64,000 bases of DNA from Buddleja alternifolia (lineage: Eukaryota; Streptophyta; Magnoliopsida; Lamiales; Scrophulariaceae). The notes under the pieces are model-generated. The model had not been told where the DNA came from and made no database searches. It worked only from the letters and a program-made list of their open reading frames with translations. Positions 22,030 to 34,291 of the stretch are shown piece after piece. The stretch lies in assembly GCA_019426215.1 (NCBI GenBank), contig CM033405.1, positions 32,580,199 to 32,644,198 of the forward strand, read 5' to 3'. The position numbers were made by a program, and so were the translations under genes. Positions within the stretch are counted from its first letter, which is position 1, and each line of letters begins with the position of its first letter.

Positions 22030-22990
22030 CACTACACTCTTTTTAAATACATTGAACATATTTTCACACACACTGCACATATTTTCACATACACTATACA
22101 CTTTTTACAAACACTGCATATTTTTTACACACACTGCATACATTTTACACACAATGCACACTTTTTGCACACAATGCACACTTTTTACACACATTGCACA
22201 CTTTTTACACACACTGCACACATTTTACACACAATGCACACTTTTTACATACACTGCCCATATTTTCACACACACTCTATACTTTTTACACACACTACAC
22301 ATATTTTCACACACACTGCACACTTTTTACACACACTGCACACTATTTATATATACTGCAAACTTTTTACACACACTACATATTTTTTACACATAATGCA
22401 CACTTTTTACACACATTGCACATTTTCACACACACTCTATACTTTTTACATACACAACACACTTTTTACACACACAACACATTTTTTTACACACATTGCA
22501 AACTTTTTACACACACTGCACACTACACACTTTTTACACACACTACACACTTTTTACACACATTTTACACACAGTACACACATAATGCACATTTTTTACA
22601 CACACTGCACACATTTTACACACAATGCACACTTTTTACACACACTGCCCATATTTTCACCACACTCCATGCTTTTTACACACACTGTACACTATTTACA
22701 CACATTGCAAACTTTTTACACACACTACATATTTTTTACACATAATGCAAACTTTTTACACACACTGCACACATTTTCACACAAACTCCATACTTTTTTA
22801 CATACACAACACATTTTTTACACATACAACACACTTTTTACACACACTGCATACTTTTTTACACGCATTGCAAACTTTTTACACACACTGCACACTTTTT
22901 ACGCACACTGCACACTTTTTACGCACACTGCACTCTTTTTACATACACAACACACTTTTTACACACATTGCACACTTTTTACATACATAT
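22030..22990 (+). repeat. Left minisatellite arm, about 20-bp unit
   Basis: Nearly fifty copies of a 20-bp unit, consensus TGCACACTTTTTACACACAC, with variants such as TGCACACATTTTACACACAA and TCCATACTTTTTACATACAC. The unit length is kept at 19-21 bp almost throughout. Confidence 0.9.
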
Positions 22991-23460
22991 AGGGGTGTTC
23001 ACGAATTGACCGAACCGACCGCAAACTGAAATTTCGGTCCGAATCGAAAATCGAACCGAAAATTTCGGTTTGGTTTTCGATTTTTTTTATTTGCCAAAAT
23101 TCAGTTTTCAGTTCGGTCGGTTCGGTTAACCGAATAATCGAACTTTTTTTTTATTTTTTTTTATTTTTATATAGTATAATATAGACCAAAAACTTTAAAA
23201 AATATGTTTCCTAGTGACAACTTATAGGAAAATAAATTAAAATTAGTCATAATTAAATTATAATTATTTATTTATATCTAATTAATTTATTTATTTATAC
23301 CGAAAAGCCGAACCGAACCGGTTCACTTTTTAATTTATTTAGTTGGTCATGCTAAACGTAATTGTAAATATATAAATATTTGCATTCCAAAGAAAAAGTG
23401 AACAACAATAGCCAAAAAACAGTAGCCAGTGAGATTTTTGAAAAAAACAGTAGCAAAAAA
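22991..23460. repeat. Centre of palindromic element, nested MITE-like segment
   Basis: The segment starts TAGGGGTGTTCACGAATTGA and is rich in CCGAACCG and TTCGGTTTGG words, ending near 23330 with GCCGAACCGAACCGGTTC. This resembles a separate hAT-like MITE and may be nested between the arms. It acts as the loop between the two minisatellite arms. Confidence 0.55.
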
Positions 23461-23464
23461 AAAA

Positions 23465-24040
23465 ATGTGCAGTGAGTGTAAACAATGTGTAGTGTGTGTG
23501 TAAGATATATGTAAATGTGTGTAGTGTGTGTATAAAAAGTGTGCAGTGTGTGTAAATATGTGTAGTGTGTGTAAAAGAAGTGTGCAGTGTGTAAATGTGT
23601 GTAGTGTGTGTAAAATATAGGTAAGAAATACACAGTGAGTGTAAAAATTGTGTTATGCGTATAAGAAGTGTGCAGTGTGTGTAAATGTGTATATTGTATG
23701 TAAAACATGTGCAAAAAGTGTGCAATGTGTGTAAAAAATGTGTAGTGTATGTAAAAAGTGTGTTGTACATGTAAGAAGTGTGTAGTATGTGTAAATGTGT
23801 GTAAAATAAATGTAAAAAATATGCAGTGTGTGTAAAAAGTGTGTTGTGCATATAAGAAGTGTGCAGTGTGTGTAAATGTGTGTAGTGTGTGTAAAAAGTG
23901 TGGTGTGTGTGTAAGAAATGTGCAGTGTGTGTGTAAATGTGTGCAAAATGTGTGCAGTGTGTGTAAAAGTGTGTTGTGTGTGTAAAAAGTGTACAGTGTG
24001 TGTAAAATAATGTGTAATTGTGTGTAGTGTAATGTAAAAA
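23465..24040 (-). repeat. Right minisatellite arm, inverted
   Basis: The unit is the reverse complement of the left arm (GTGTGTAAAAAGTGTGCAGT), with more variation in spacing, for example GTGTGTAAATGTGTGTAGT. The arm is shorter than the left one (about 575 against 960 bp). Confidence 0.9.
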
Positions 24041-24249
24041 TCAAATAAAATATTGAAAAATTTCAAATGCTCTAGGATTTATAGCAAACAATGAATTTGA
24101 AGTCCATGAATTTGGAAATCCTTTTATAAATCCATCTATAGCCAAACAAAGTATTTCTAATGGTGTAGATTTCAAATCCAAGGGGTTTGAAATTCATTCA
24201 TTTCAAATTCCTTGCCAAATCCAAATTCATCAATCCAAACACAACCTAA

Positions 24250-25440
24250 AAGAAATCATCTTCTCATTATTCACTGACTCGAATAGACACTTCAACTCCA
24301 AATTCTCTCACCATCTTCATTTGGCAAAAATAATTGTTTCATAACAACAATGCAACGAAAAGTTTTATGCGAGCTCCATTTGCCTCAGACATTTTTGAGA
24401 TCCTTCGTCATAAGTTAATAACTCATATCTAAACAGATTTTGCGAATAATGATATATCACATCAAACTAAATCATTACACATTTTATTTTTCATAGAGAA
24501 TCTCATATCCAAATAGGCATTTCCCAATTATTATTTTTATTATCTCTAAAGCTCTTTTTTTTTTTTTTTTTTTTTTTTTGTACTATACGCGATAAAATAA
24601 GACAAGACAAAACATCTACCATCTCCTGTATTTTTCCGTGACAATATTCGTAAATGGGGGGTCCCTTTTCTTTCCGTGGTCAGAGTATAAAGCAAGTGAT
24701 GACCGGCCATAATGGGTCGCCTAACAATATCATAATGATGGGGAAAAGGTTGCAACATAATAATAATGATGTTTAATGCAGCAAGTAATGATACTATTAA
24801 CTTAATTTGGACTATATAGAAATTAGTAACACCACCTCCCTCCTCCCCTCTTCCTCGTCTCATCGTCACTTCTCTTTCGTTTCTCGTCCTCCGACGCCAC
24901 ACCCTCCACCGCCGCTCTATCTTGCCTCCGATCTTCTCTCCTTATCACGGTTTGCTTTCCTCATCATTTTTACGAGATCATACTTGGGGCTCTCGAAATT
25001 TTGAAATCCGAAATAATCTTCATGCATAAATATATGAGATGATGGGACCCCCTACATATACCACCCTATTTTTTGTTGCTTCTCTTAGTCTCCTCAATTG
25101 AAGTAGGTGATAGTGGTCTTCATTCTGATTGGATTAGGATAACTCAAAAAAAATTTGTATACACTCCGTGTGACCCAAGTTGATTGCACAAAAACACAAG
25201 AATAATAAAAAAATGTATATTCAATATAAAAACAAATCAACTATGTTTTATTATTTTTTGTTGTATATTGGTGCATACAACTGAGGTCCATATTGTGTGT
25301 ATACATAAGAATTTTCTGGATAACTCTACACCTCTAGGTTTGGATTTGACGGTGTCACGCCAACATGTAATCACTTTTTTTTAAGTTAAAATTTTAGTTG
25401 ATTTATTACGTTTAATATCTCTCAGTCGAATGAGAGTTTT
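24250..25440. other. Intergenic DNA, poly(T) tract and CT-rich segment
   Basis: A run of about 26 T lies at 24555-24580. 24830-25000 is CT/GC-rich (CCACCTCCCTCCTCCCCTCT), like a 5' UTR, and has a 65-aa frame at 24807-25004 of low-complexity Ser/Pro composition. No domain was recognised and I do not call a gene. Confidence 0.45.
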
Positions 25441-25443
25441 ACT

Positions 25444-26181
25444 TAGGGATGATAATGGGGGCGGGTTAAAGCAGGTTTAGTAAAACTCGCTACCCGCCCC
25501 ATTTAACTTTATTGATACCCACAACCAGCCCCGCCCCGTTAAACCAGAATGAGTCACGAAAATTTATTAATTAATCAAACTTGCAATTGTCCGACCTGAA
25601 TCTGAATAATCCAACAATTAATAAACTTACAACACAGACAAGTATCACAAAAATCCACATAAATAATAATCAAATCACATTCATAAGTTCAAATTTAAAA
25701 TCATATTAATATGATACTACACCAAATAACATATGTGGTCATGTATTTCAATTTTACTACATCAAATTAAAAATAATTCATAAAACAAAATATTTCAAAT
25801 TCTTCATCAACTCAACTATAAAATAAAATAAACTAGATCGTCTTCACTAATCAATTTTGCCTCTTTATGAGACTTTTCAACTTCACATCTTCACTAATTT
25901 GGTTAAATAAAATAATATAAAAAATAAAAAAATTAAGTTATGCAAACTTTAAGTTATAATAAATATATTAAATAAAAATTAAAAATCTATTTATTAGAAT
26001 AATATTAGTGGGGCGAATTATGAGCCGGGTTGCACTATACCCATTACCTGCCCCATACCCTATTGGGTTATAAATTTAATATTAATAACTCATCCATAAC
26101 CCATTTGATGTATCCAAATCCTTCCTATCAGGACGGATTTGGGGCGAATACCCATCTAATCCTGCCTCATTGTCATCCCTA
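25444..26181. mobile_element. hAT-like MITE, about 738 bp
   Basis: The ends are TAGGGATGATAATGGGGGCG (25444) and the reverse complement of TAGGGATGACAATGAGGCAG (to 26181). Subterminal CCCGCCCC and GGGTTGCACTATACCCATTA blocks also suit the common TAGGGATGGCAAT hAT MITE family. The flanks contain similar CTTTTACT/GTTTTACT words, but an exact 8-bp duplication is not clear. Confidence 0.7.
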
Positions 26182-26376
26182 GTACTTTTACTTTCAAAAA
26201 AAAAAAAAGAATGAGAGTTTTGTGTCCAAAATTATTATGTCATAGTTGTGTAGTTGACGTATGCTTCGTTAATAGTTGCTATTTACTATATTGCAGATAA
26301 TATTATTATGTTGTACTTTTTTTTCTTTCCATTGAAATTTTTGGTCTGAATGAAATAAAATAACTGATTTTTTATT

Positions 26377-26980
26377 GGGAAAATTACACCAACAACCATT
26401 ATTATATAGGTAATTACACAAAATTACCCTATTATGATTGAAATTACAAATATCTAACCTACTATAATTGAAAATTATGTTTAACTCACTGGGATCAGCT
26501 TTTTGATGATATCATCACGTGAACTTCTAAAAATGTCCCTGTCCAAATGTCATTTAGGAAAAATTGCACCAACCTCTCATCTTATTTTTGAAATTACACA
26601 AACCTCCCTTTGTTATATTGCACTTCTTACAATCATCCTCCTATATATTAAAAAATTCTTACAATTTAATCCTTAAAAACCTTACAATTAATTTTTGTAG
26701 GGGGTGTTGGTAATTTAAAAAATAAGAGGGGTTTTGGTAATTACACATTACAAGAGGGGGTATGGCCGCAACAAAAATATCATTCCAAACTTTGTTTTTT
26801 TTATTAATTTAAGTGAAGGCCAAAAATGTCATTTAGTATTGTTTGACCATTGACCAAGGGTTTCTAGGGGGTAAATATAATTTTTAATTATAGTGGGTTG
26901 GGTATTTGTAATTTTAATTATAAGAGAGTAAATTTGTGTAATTATCTATTATAGCAATGGGTGTTGGTGTTATTTTTTCT
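26377..26980. mobile_element. Palindromic MITE interrupted by a second MITE
   Basis: The outer ends are GGGAAAATTACACCAACAAC (26377) and GTGTTGGTGTTATTTTTTC (to about 26979), with inverted homology of about 100 bp (AATTACACAAA, TTGAAATTACAAATA, CTATAATTGAAAATTAT). It is split by the inner element described separately. Confidence 0.65.
26546..26835. mobile_element. Nested MITE with 11-bp direct repeats
   Basis: The body at 26557-26824 is flanked by AATGTCATTTA at 26546-26556 and 26825-26835. The interior has mirrored CACCAACC/GGTGTTGG and AATTACACAAACC/GGTTTTGGTAATTACAC blocks. The long duplication suggests a MULE-type or related mechanism. Confidence 0.6.
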
Positions 26981-26989
26981 TTTTCATTT

Positions 26990-27570
26990 AAAAAAAAGAG
27001 CATTTGTTATTATTACAATAAAATTACAACACTACATGACAAAATATGTAGCTAAATTAATTAATGAATCATTAAGCCCATTTTTATTGTTATATATCTA
27101 GACGAGGGGATATCTTGATTTCACAAATTCGGGCTGATGATTTTTAATTATGGGCCACACAAATCCTATTAGACTCCAAATAAGAAGAAAAAAGTCACAC
27201 AACTTGTGACAGTTTAATATTGAACCCAAAATCTTTCACATAAAAGGGGAAACTGATACCACTGGACTTATAGTGCACCAACAAATGTCGTAGTATTTGT
27301 TAAGCCCCCAAAGAAAGTCATAGCTTTGACTTTATTTAATCAAATGCATTATTGCATTTGCATTGTGTAATATTTACATTATCTCAATAATTTTCGGCCC
27401 AAACCCAATTTAATCGAAGCAAAATATAATTTATAAAGCGGCTGATTAATCTTATGAGACAATTATAAGTACATTTGAATTCAATCAAGTTAGATTCAGA
27501 ATTTCGATCCAAATAAAATTTCAATATTAATCGAACGCTTATAGGCCGAACTAAACTACTCTAATAATTA
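26990..27570. other. Intergenic DNA, nothing recognised
   Basis: AT-rich with no gene, RNA gene or terminal repeat seen. Confidence 0.5.
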
Positions 27571-27571
27571 A

Positions 27572-27745
27572 TACTAGCCAAACACATGTTGGCTTTGTTG
27601 GTAGAGAACATATCATTTTCTGTCAGAAGGTTGTTGGTTCGATTTCTTTTGTCGATCAATTTTAAGCTCCTTTTGTACCAGAGGCATGTTCTGACCCGTG
27701 GCAATTAACCGAAACCGACCCTACTCAAACTTTTGTTCACCAACA
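27572..27745 (+). mobile_element. SINE-like element
   Basis: It contains an A-box-like TTGGCTTTGTTGGTAGAG and a B-box GGTTGTTGGTTCGATTTC about 45 bp downstream, the spacing of a tRNA-derived Pol III promoter. The 3' end reads GTTCACCAACAAAATAATAA. AT-rich flanks share TAATAATT but no clean duplication, so the borders are approximate. Its layout matches the better-defined SINE at 36252-36436. Confidence 0.65.
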
Positions 27746-27829
27746 AAATAATAATAATTCTAGGTTATACTGAAAGTATTACTCCTTGTGTTATTTTTTC
27801 ACACACTAAGGTGTACTGTGTGTAGTAAA

Positions 27830-30410
27830 AGTGACCTACGAGCCGAGTCGTCTCAAAAATAGATCGACTCGAGAGCTTAACAAGCCGAGCTCGAGCCCAA
27901 AAATACATGTTCGAAGGCTTGTGAGCCTAAATACAAAATTGTTAGAATAGTGCCCTGCGAGCCAATCCTAGATAGGCTTTCTTTATCTATTCTTGTAATA
28001 AACAATTTCGTTTTACATTATATTAATAAAAGGCATTTCTTCATCTTATGTTTATATCGTTATAACTGTATGATGAAGTCCCTAGAATTCACACATAGCT
28101 ATGGGGCTTGATATCTCATTGGATGGATATCATAAAACAAGTTTCTAAGGCTGTGATTTCTAAATACTGTCCAAGTCATAGAATTATCAAGATGGGACAT
28201 TGATAATTCGGATAGACTTGCGCCTATGATGCACACTCTTAATTAGAGAATGTCTCGTTTTATAGACATTAGTGTAGTTGACACAAATGCACATACGCGG
28301 GTGCTTGTTGAGAACAAGTTCACTGATTACCCTAACTGAAACTTCCTAAATTGGAATTATTTCTATATATGTCGAATTAGGAGTTTCTTAATCACGATAG
28401 TGCAAGATTAATTCTTTGACTTGAGTCATCACAGTAATCTTGTATATTGACTTACTGCACTTTGACTCCTGTGCCAGTTCTTTTACAAGGACACATATGG
28501 ACTGGTGATTGGGTGTAGTGACTCGTATATGGAGGTTGGTGTTGACAACAAAGGATCCATCACTTGTCTAGATAAACAAGTGAATTTCCTATAATATTCT
28601 AAGTGGTTTGACTGAGTCAGTCCTTGGCCAAGGCAAGTAAGTAATTAATTGAGAAATGAGTTTCTTGAATTAATTAATCACTAGTCAAACACACTTGAAT
28701 TATTAAGATTGAATTTATAAGGATCTCGACCAATAAGATTCCTCGATCCTTAATTCAATTGGGAAATTAGTTGATGGAAGAATCTCACTTGCATGGAATG
28801 CGCGATTGGAAAGGTTCACTTTGAATCGCCTACATCTAGGTCTTCAAGATAAGTAGCTAGAAACTTTTCTTTGATTTATGGGTATCTTATATTTAATGGA
28901 GATTAAATAATAAGATGGTTAATTAAAAGTGTTTAATTAATCGAGACAATTTAATTGTCCAAATTAAATCATAAAGGTTATGAACCCATTACTAGTATGT
29001 TGGTGAACCTAAAGGGTCACACACAATACTCGGACAAATCCATTTCTTAACTAAGGAAATTTAATTCAAAGTAGTTGAGTTAATATATTAATTAATTAGA
29101 TTAATTAATTAAGATTTTTATTTATTCAAGTGTTGGATAAATAAATTAATTAAGTTGATAAGATCAATTTAATTAAGCTTAAGTCTAGAAAGCATTTAAT
29201 TTAATTAGAAGTGACTTTTATTAATCTAGTATGGTGGATTAATTATTAAAAGACTATTTTATTAAGTCTTGGTCGAAAATTTGGTGGAGGAAAATAATTA
29301 AAAAGTTTAATTAATTTTCTTCTAGAAGGAAATAAGATTTCTTGGAGAGAAAGGAAACTAATTAAAATAGAAGAGTTCTATTTAGAAATTAATTAGTCTT
29401 CTATTCCTACATGGAAAAGGATTAATGTATAAGAGTTCTACATGGAAAAGAATTGCAAGAACCTAGTCCTATATATAGGACATGTAGAGAACGAAAAAAA
29501 GATGATGACTTTTGAAGCCAAAATTTTTGTTCCTCTTGCATAGAAAAATCGTTTCTTTTTCCTCTCTCTCATATAGTGTTCTTGAGTTCTTGATTATTCA
29601 TCAAGATCTTGAATTCAAGAATTCTTCCAAAATACTTAGAGAAGTAATTATTTGCTTTCACCTTAATCCCATACACTATTCCTTAGAGTTAGAATAAACG
29701 TTTATAGATCAACCTAGCTAAAGATTATAAACGAGTGGGTATCCGGGGTGTGGATCAACTTTAGAGGAGAAACACTTGGGTCTCTGAAGTGAATCAAGAA
29801 TCCGATCAAAGACGTTTTTGGTGGAGGAATTCGAAATCTACATCAAAGGGAAAAACGAAGGAGTTGATTCAAGGAACGAGAAGCAAGCTAGGGAGCTTAC
29901 GTTAAGGAAGAAGAAACTCTTCGATTTTTACGAAAAATCGAATAAGGTAAGATCTTCTTTATTAAAGTTTTAAATAACAAATCAAAGATGCGCAAGCCTA
30001 TGATACGTGATAAGCCCGTAGGATTAATAAACTTGCATGTTTAAATCCTAGAAACTAAAATTTTAATTTTCCGCTGTGCTTAGTCGGGCTATATGTATAT
30101 TTCCCAACAAAAATAATACTTTATTTACTTATTTATTAATATATATATATAATATTTATTTATTAATAGATACATATAACATCTTATAATATTATATATG
30201 TATAAATAATTATATATTTAATAATTATCATGATTGTATTTAATAATATATATATATATAATACAAAATTAACAAATAAACAAACTAAATTTTATTTTTT
30301 TCTGAGCTCAAACTCATTTTTCTCAGATTCGTTGAGCTTGAGCTCGAGCCAAGAAATTTGGTTAGGCTCAACTCCAGCTCGGCTCGTAAGTACCCTTAGT
30401 ATGCCGATCT
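27830..30410. mobile_element. GAGCTCGAG-type MITE split by a solo LTR
   Basis: The left part (27830-27939, GACCTACGAGCCGAGTC ... CGAGCTCGAGCCC) and the right part (30115-30410, GAGCTTGAGCTCGAGCC ... CTCGGCTCGTAAGTACCC) look like inverted ends of one hAT-like MITE. The 2.17-kb solo LTR was inserted inside it. The outer borders are approximate. Confidence 0.5.
27940..30109 (+). repeat. Solo LTR, 2.17 kb
   Basis: It begins TGTTAGAATAGTGCCC and ends TATTTCCCAACA (TG...CA). It is flanked by a perfect 5-bp duplication AAAAT (27935-27939 and 30110-30114). It has no internal coding sequence and no second LTR, so it is the product of LTR-LTR recombination. A TATA-like CCTATATATAGGAC lies at about 29468, a likely promoter. 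Orientation is inferred from this box and the downstream leader-like sequence. The large size suggests a gypsy or large copia family; I cannot say which. Confidence 0.85.
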
Positions 30411-30419
30411 CATACACAC

Positions 30420-33150
30420 TTGTGTCTGGGTGAAAAAATAGACACACAAGTATATCTTATAGTAATACTCCCGATTGTTTTTTTTTTTTTCACCTCTCCT
30501 CATATATTACCAAATTAATTATAAATGCAACGATAAGTAGGGGAAAAAAAAATTAACAGAAAAAACAGGAGGATCCATGATGATAGGACAGTGTGAAGCA
30601 ATAGTCATTATCAACTACATTTGTCTCTTTTCTACGTAGAACTCCTAGTTACCTAATTCGTACGAAATTTCAATTTCAATATTTCGGCTCAGAATCACAT
30701 GGACAATAAATTTCAATTTCAATTCCAAGAAAATTTCTAGAAATCTAAATGGTCTCCCCATGCTATTTTTTGTATATATATTTGCTAATTAAGAAGTGGA
30801 GTAAGTATCAAATACTAATGCCGACGATTTAGGATTTTGTATAGATTATTTTTAAGATTCACGAAGAGTCTTGAAACCCGCACAAAATCTATTATAAATG
30901 AACGATTGAACGATTATATATGATTGTTTAAAAGTTTTGTACTTTGTGAGTCACAATTTCACTGTAACTCTAAAGTTAAAGAGAATTTTTTAACAAGATA
31001 AAAGAGAGTTTATTCATCAAACGGATATACAAAGTACTCGTGTCTAAATAAATAAATTTGAAAATTTCCCTACTTATATATATAAAAATAAATAAAGTTG
31101 CAAAATGCTTTCATATTTTGTTTGATAAGTTGAAAAATACTTGACATGCATCATATTGTAGTGCATAATAAAAGTATATCTTTAAAAGAGTGATGCATGA
31201 GAATTTATTCCTATTATCCGGATAGGATTTTGTTGGATTCTTCAACCTTTTTCTAGCACAAAAGTATTTCTTTCCCATTAATATAAAGGATTAAATTTCT
31301 ATCATTAATTATTTTTCTAAATATATATATATATATATATTTATAAAGAGAGGGGAAAGGAGTAGAAGCAATTTTATTCACTTTTGATTTATTAGGTAAT
31401 TAATTTTTCAGAATTTGCCCACTTGCATCGGATGATATAACTAGATTAAATACATTTGACATTACATAATTTCTTTTTTGATTTGTCCTTCACACAGAAA
31501 AGAAATTGAAGCCAATTTGCGAGTCACTTCAAATAAAGTGTGGAAAAAGGTTAAAAATAATAATTCTGATTCTGATTGCTTTTTAGGCCCCTTTTAATTT
31601 CTTTAAGGGGAAAAAAAACTGATTAATATAATAATAAATCATTGCAATTTAATAATCTAATATGCTTTTGAAGCAATAGTTAGAATACGACAGTGCTTCC
31701 TTTTAATAATCACTTAAGTACATCATTATTGTGCACTATGTAAAGACAAGTTTTGTTGAAATGAAAACCTTTAATCATGAAAATCTAAATGAAAATTTCA
31801 TAATACTCTTTTTGGCTACTAGATATAGATAAAACGCTCATGAAAACAAATAAGGAATACACTATTTTTACAATTCAACTCTTTTGTTACACACTCATAT
31901 GTGCAAAGTTGTGAATGAATCGAGTTAAGTTAAGTAAGATGTTGTTCAATTTTTTTTATTTTTTTATTATTATTATCGATCTTCAAAATTTATGTTGGGC
32001 TTAGTCTGATTGATAGTGGAACCAAGGTCAAAACGAGCTTACGCAGACCGAACACACGGCTAACTTAATATTTTTTGCACATATTTTATCATTTTTTATT
32101 AATAGAGCAGAGCTCGAGGTGTACTTCAAAATTAATTGATTAGAAAAAATGTTCAAAAGTTTGGTCTCTGTTACATTAATTCTAACCAAGATTAAATGAA
32201 CTTTTATTTCGAATTGATTATCGAATAGGTTAACTCGTTCTTCAACCATATGTGTTAGACGCGTTGTAATATTGATTAACTATGATGATGTACACAAGCA
32301 AATCCACTTATTTTTCCTATCTCGTAACCATTCGATTGGACACGTGTTACATACATTCGTGTGTATATATATGTGTATATATATTAATATTATATGAGAT
32401 ATTAGGACATGAATTGCCCCTTTTTGGGCATAGTGGAACTTTTGTCCATAGACAAAAAGAAAGAAATTCTTATTCGTTGATGCCTTCTCTCCTCCATATC
32501 TTTATTTCAGGAATAAAGGTATAATTTATAAAGACATTAAAAAAGTATTCCACATACATATATTCTTCCACACAGAATAAGTTGTTGGGATTTAAAGAAT
32601 TACATTTGAACATGCAAGAACATGGGTTACAGTTTTTTTTTTTGTTACAACAAAGAACTTATTTATCAAAAAAACAATGTTAGAAAAACATTTTTGGTCA
32701 ATGTTTGTTAAGAATGGCTTTGAGAAATGAGAATCCAATGGGAATGGTAACGCCAATCACGATGATTGGACATTTCTCAATCATTTCTTATAATGGTGCG
32801 CACATATATTCTTAATTCATTCTAATTATTGTCACTTATTCTGATTTTTGTAATAACTAAATGCAAGAAAAGCGATGATTGAATTTAGATAATTATTGTT
32901 TACCACGACAAATTTATAGACAAATATTGTGTCAAGAATGTTTAGTCGGGACAACATATATAATTATCATTATAAAATTTGTTAAAAGAAATCTCATATT
33001 TAAAACAAAATAAAGTACTAGTTTCTACCGTGATAGTTGGAGTAACAACTTCATACACCATTAATTCTTTTAATTATCAAAGAAATTCTTGGATGAGTTG
33101 AGTGGAACAATTCCTATCACTGTCATACAAATGAAAATAAATTGAGTGTT
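30420..33150. other. Intergenic AT-rich DNA, nothing recognised
   Basis: Several TA microsatellites (for example 31320-31341). Short frames at 32028-32249 and 32282-32524 show no motif. No gene was supported. Confidence 0.45.
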
Positions 33151-33151
33151 T

Positions 33152-33414
33152 TGTGATATGCTTTAAAGTTTTTGATCCAGAATTAAGCAGAAAGGGCAAG
33201 ATTAATAGACTTGTCATGCAGAGGTCGAAGGATATAAGTATCGTAGGTTAAGTGTAATTAGTACTTTTGACATTCTGTATATTATATATGTACCTCTTTT
33301 GTCAATAGTGAAATTCTCACATCCTCTCCCGTGGACGTTGGCAATTGCCGAACCATGTAAATTATTGTTTCATTTAATCATTTTTATGCTTTCATTCTCG
33401 TATTTGCTATAACA
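33152..33414 (+). repeat. Small copia-type solo LTR
   Basis: It starts TGTGATATGCTTTAAAGTTT and ends TTTGCTATAACA. The core GTCAATAGTGAAATTCTC and CTCTCCCGTGGACGTTGGC plus TTGCCGAACCATG matches the other small LTR copies. Flanks (GTGTTT and GTTTG) allow only an approximate 5-bp duplication. Confidence 0.75.
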
Positions 33415-34065
33415 GTTTGTTACATTTAGTGCTTTTTGCCAAATATATTAATTAAATGTGAAATTATGTTAATTAAGTGTTTTAAAGATTTTGTATTGTG
33501 GTAATTAACAGTTCTATTAACATATCAAGGCAAACATCCTAAATTCATGAAGTGCTATACCAAGTTAAGGTTATTTTAATTGCTAGTAGGAACCCAACTT
33601 TAATTAGTATAATTGTTGTGATTATTAGTGTCAAATCATGCTTCCCTCATTGTTTTATCTTATATAAATAATGATCATTAAAAATAAAATAAGAGTAGCT
33701 AATGATGAGGAATACATTATAGGACACCTACTTTATACTCAAGAAACCTGTAGAAAGAATTATCAATAGGATGAGACAAGCATTAGTTTGGCAAACCAAA
33801 GATTAGTTTATGCTGAATTATCATGTAGTCAACTTGTTTATTTCAATACAATTATGCTTGATTAGGAAAACAACCTCGATCTTCATGTGCATGGTTGTGC
33901 GGTTGAAATTTGAGTCATTTGACTATTGCCAACTCCTACTAGTGAAGAAATTGTGGCTACTTCAACTTATTATATATATATATATATAAATCATTGTTAA
34001 GTCGGATCTGAACTTTAGACTTAGTGGATTTTAAAAAGATTGAACACGAAGAGAAAATAGGTATT
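33415..34065. other. Intergenic DNA between two small LTRs
   Basis: It lies between two diverged LTR copies in the same orientation but contains no retroelement coding sequence or primer-binding site that I can see. Confidence 0.45.
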
Positions 34066-34291
34066 TTGACATGTCTTAAAATTTTAGACCTAAACTAAGC
34101 AGAAGACCCAAGATTAAAATGTATGTTCTGAATAGGGCGGGGATTTAGTTAGACTTTTTGATATATTTTGTACTTTTTACACCTTTCGTTAATAGTGGAA
34201 TTATCTTCTTATCTCCCATGGGCACAGACAATTACCCAAGCACGTAAATAATTGTGTCGTTTATGCTTTTATTTCATGTTTGTGCATAACA
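34066..34291 (+). repeat. Small copia-type solo LTR, diverged
   Basis: It aligns along its length with 33152-33414: TTGACATGTCTTAAAATTTT at the start, CGTTAATAGTGGAATTATC and CCCATGGGCACAGAC in the core, and TGTGCATAACA at the end. It is more decayed than the other copies. Confidence 0.65.

Larger units (their letters stand above)
21780..24249. mobile_element. Tourist/Harbinger-like palindromic element, minisatellite arms
   Basis: The element body is 21783-24246. It starts GGCTGTGTTTGGATTGATGG and ends with the reverse complement of GGTTGTGTTTGGATTGATGA. Both sides are flanked by TAA (21780-21782 and 24247-24249), the trinucleotide target duplication of PIF/Harbinger-Tourist elements. Subterminal zones (21795-21970 and 24060-24240) repeat ATTTCAAATCCA-type words. 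Inside lie two large inverted minisatellite arms and a central segment of different origin. No transposase was found, so it is non-autonomous. Long frames of His/Thr/Phe/Tyr repeats across it are translation artefacts of the repeats. Confidence 0.85.

Noticed and set aside
22052..23029. Long plus-strand frames of repeated His-Thr-Phe-Tyr residues
   Set aside because: They are translations of the 20-bp minisatellite in all three frames, not proteins.
22030..24040. Regularly spaced repeats that could suggest a CRISPR array
   Set aside because: Units are contiguous 20-bp tandem repeats without unique spacers, in eukaryotic DNA.
23339..24066. Long minus-strand His/Thr/Phe-rich frames
   Set aside because: The same minisatellite in inverted orientation.
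24807..25004. 65-aa Ser/Pro-rich frame as a first exon
   Set aside because: CT-rich low-complexity sequence with no recognisable downstream exon.
27600..27660. Possible tRNA gene from A/B-box motifs
   Set aside because: No cloverleaf can be drawn; the boxes belong to a SINE.
29512..29697. 61-aa frame inside the solo LTR
   Set aside because: Chance frame in the LTR leader; no homology recognised.
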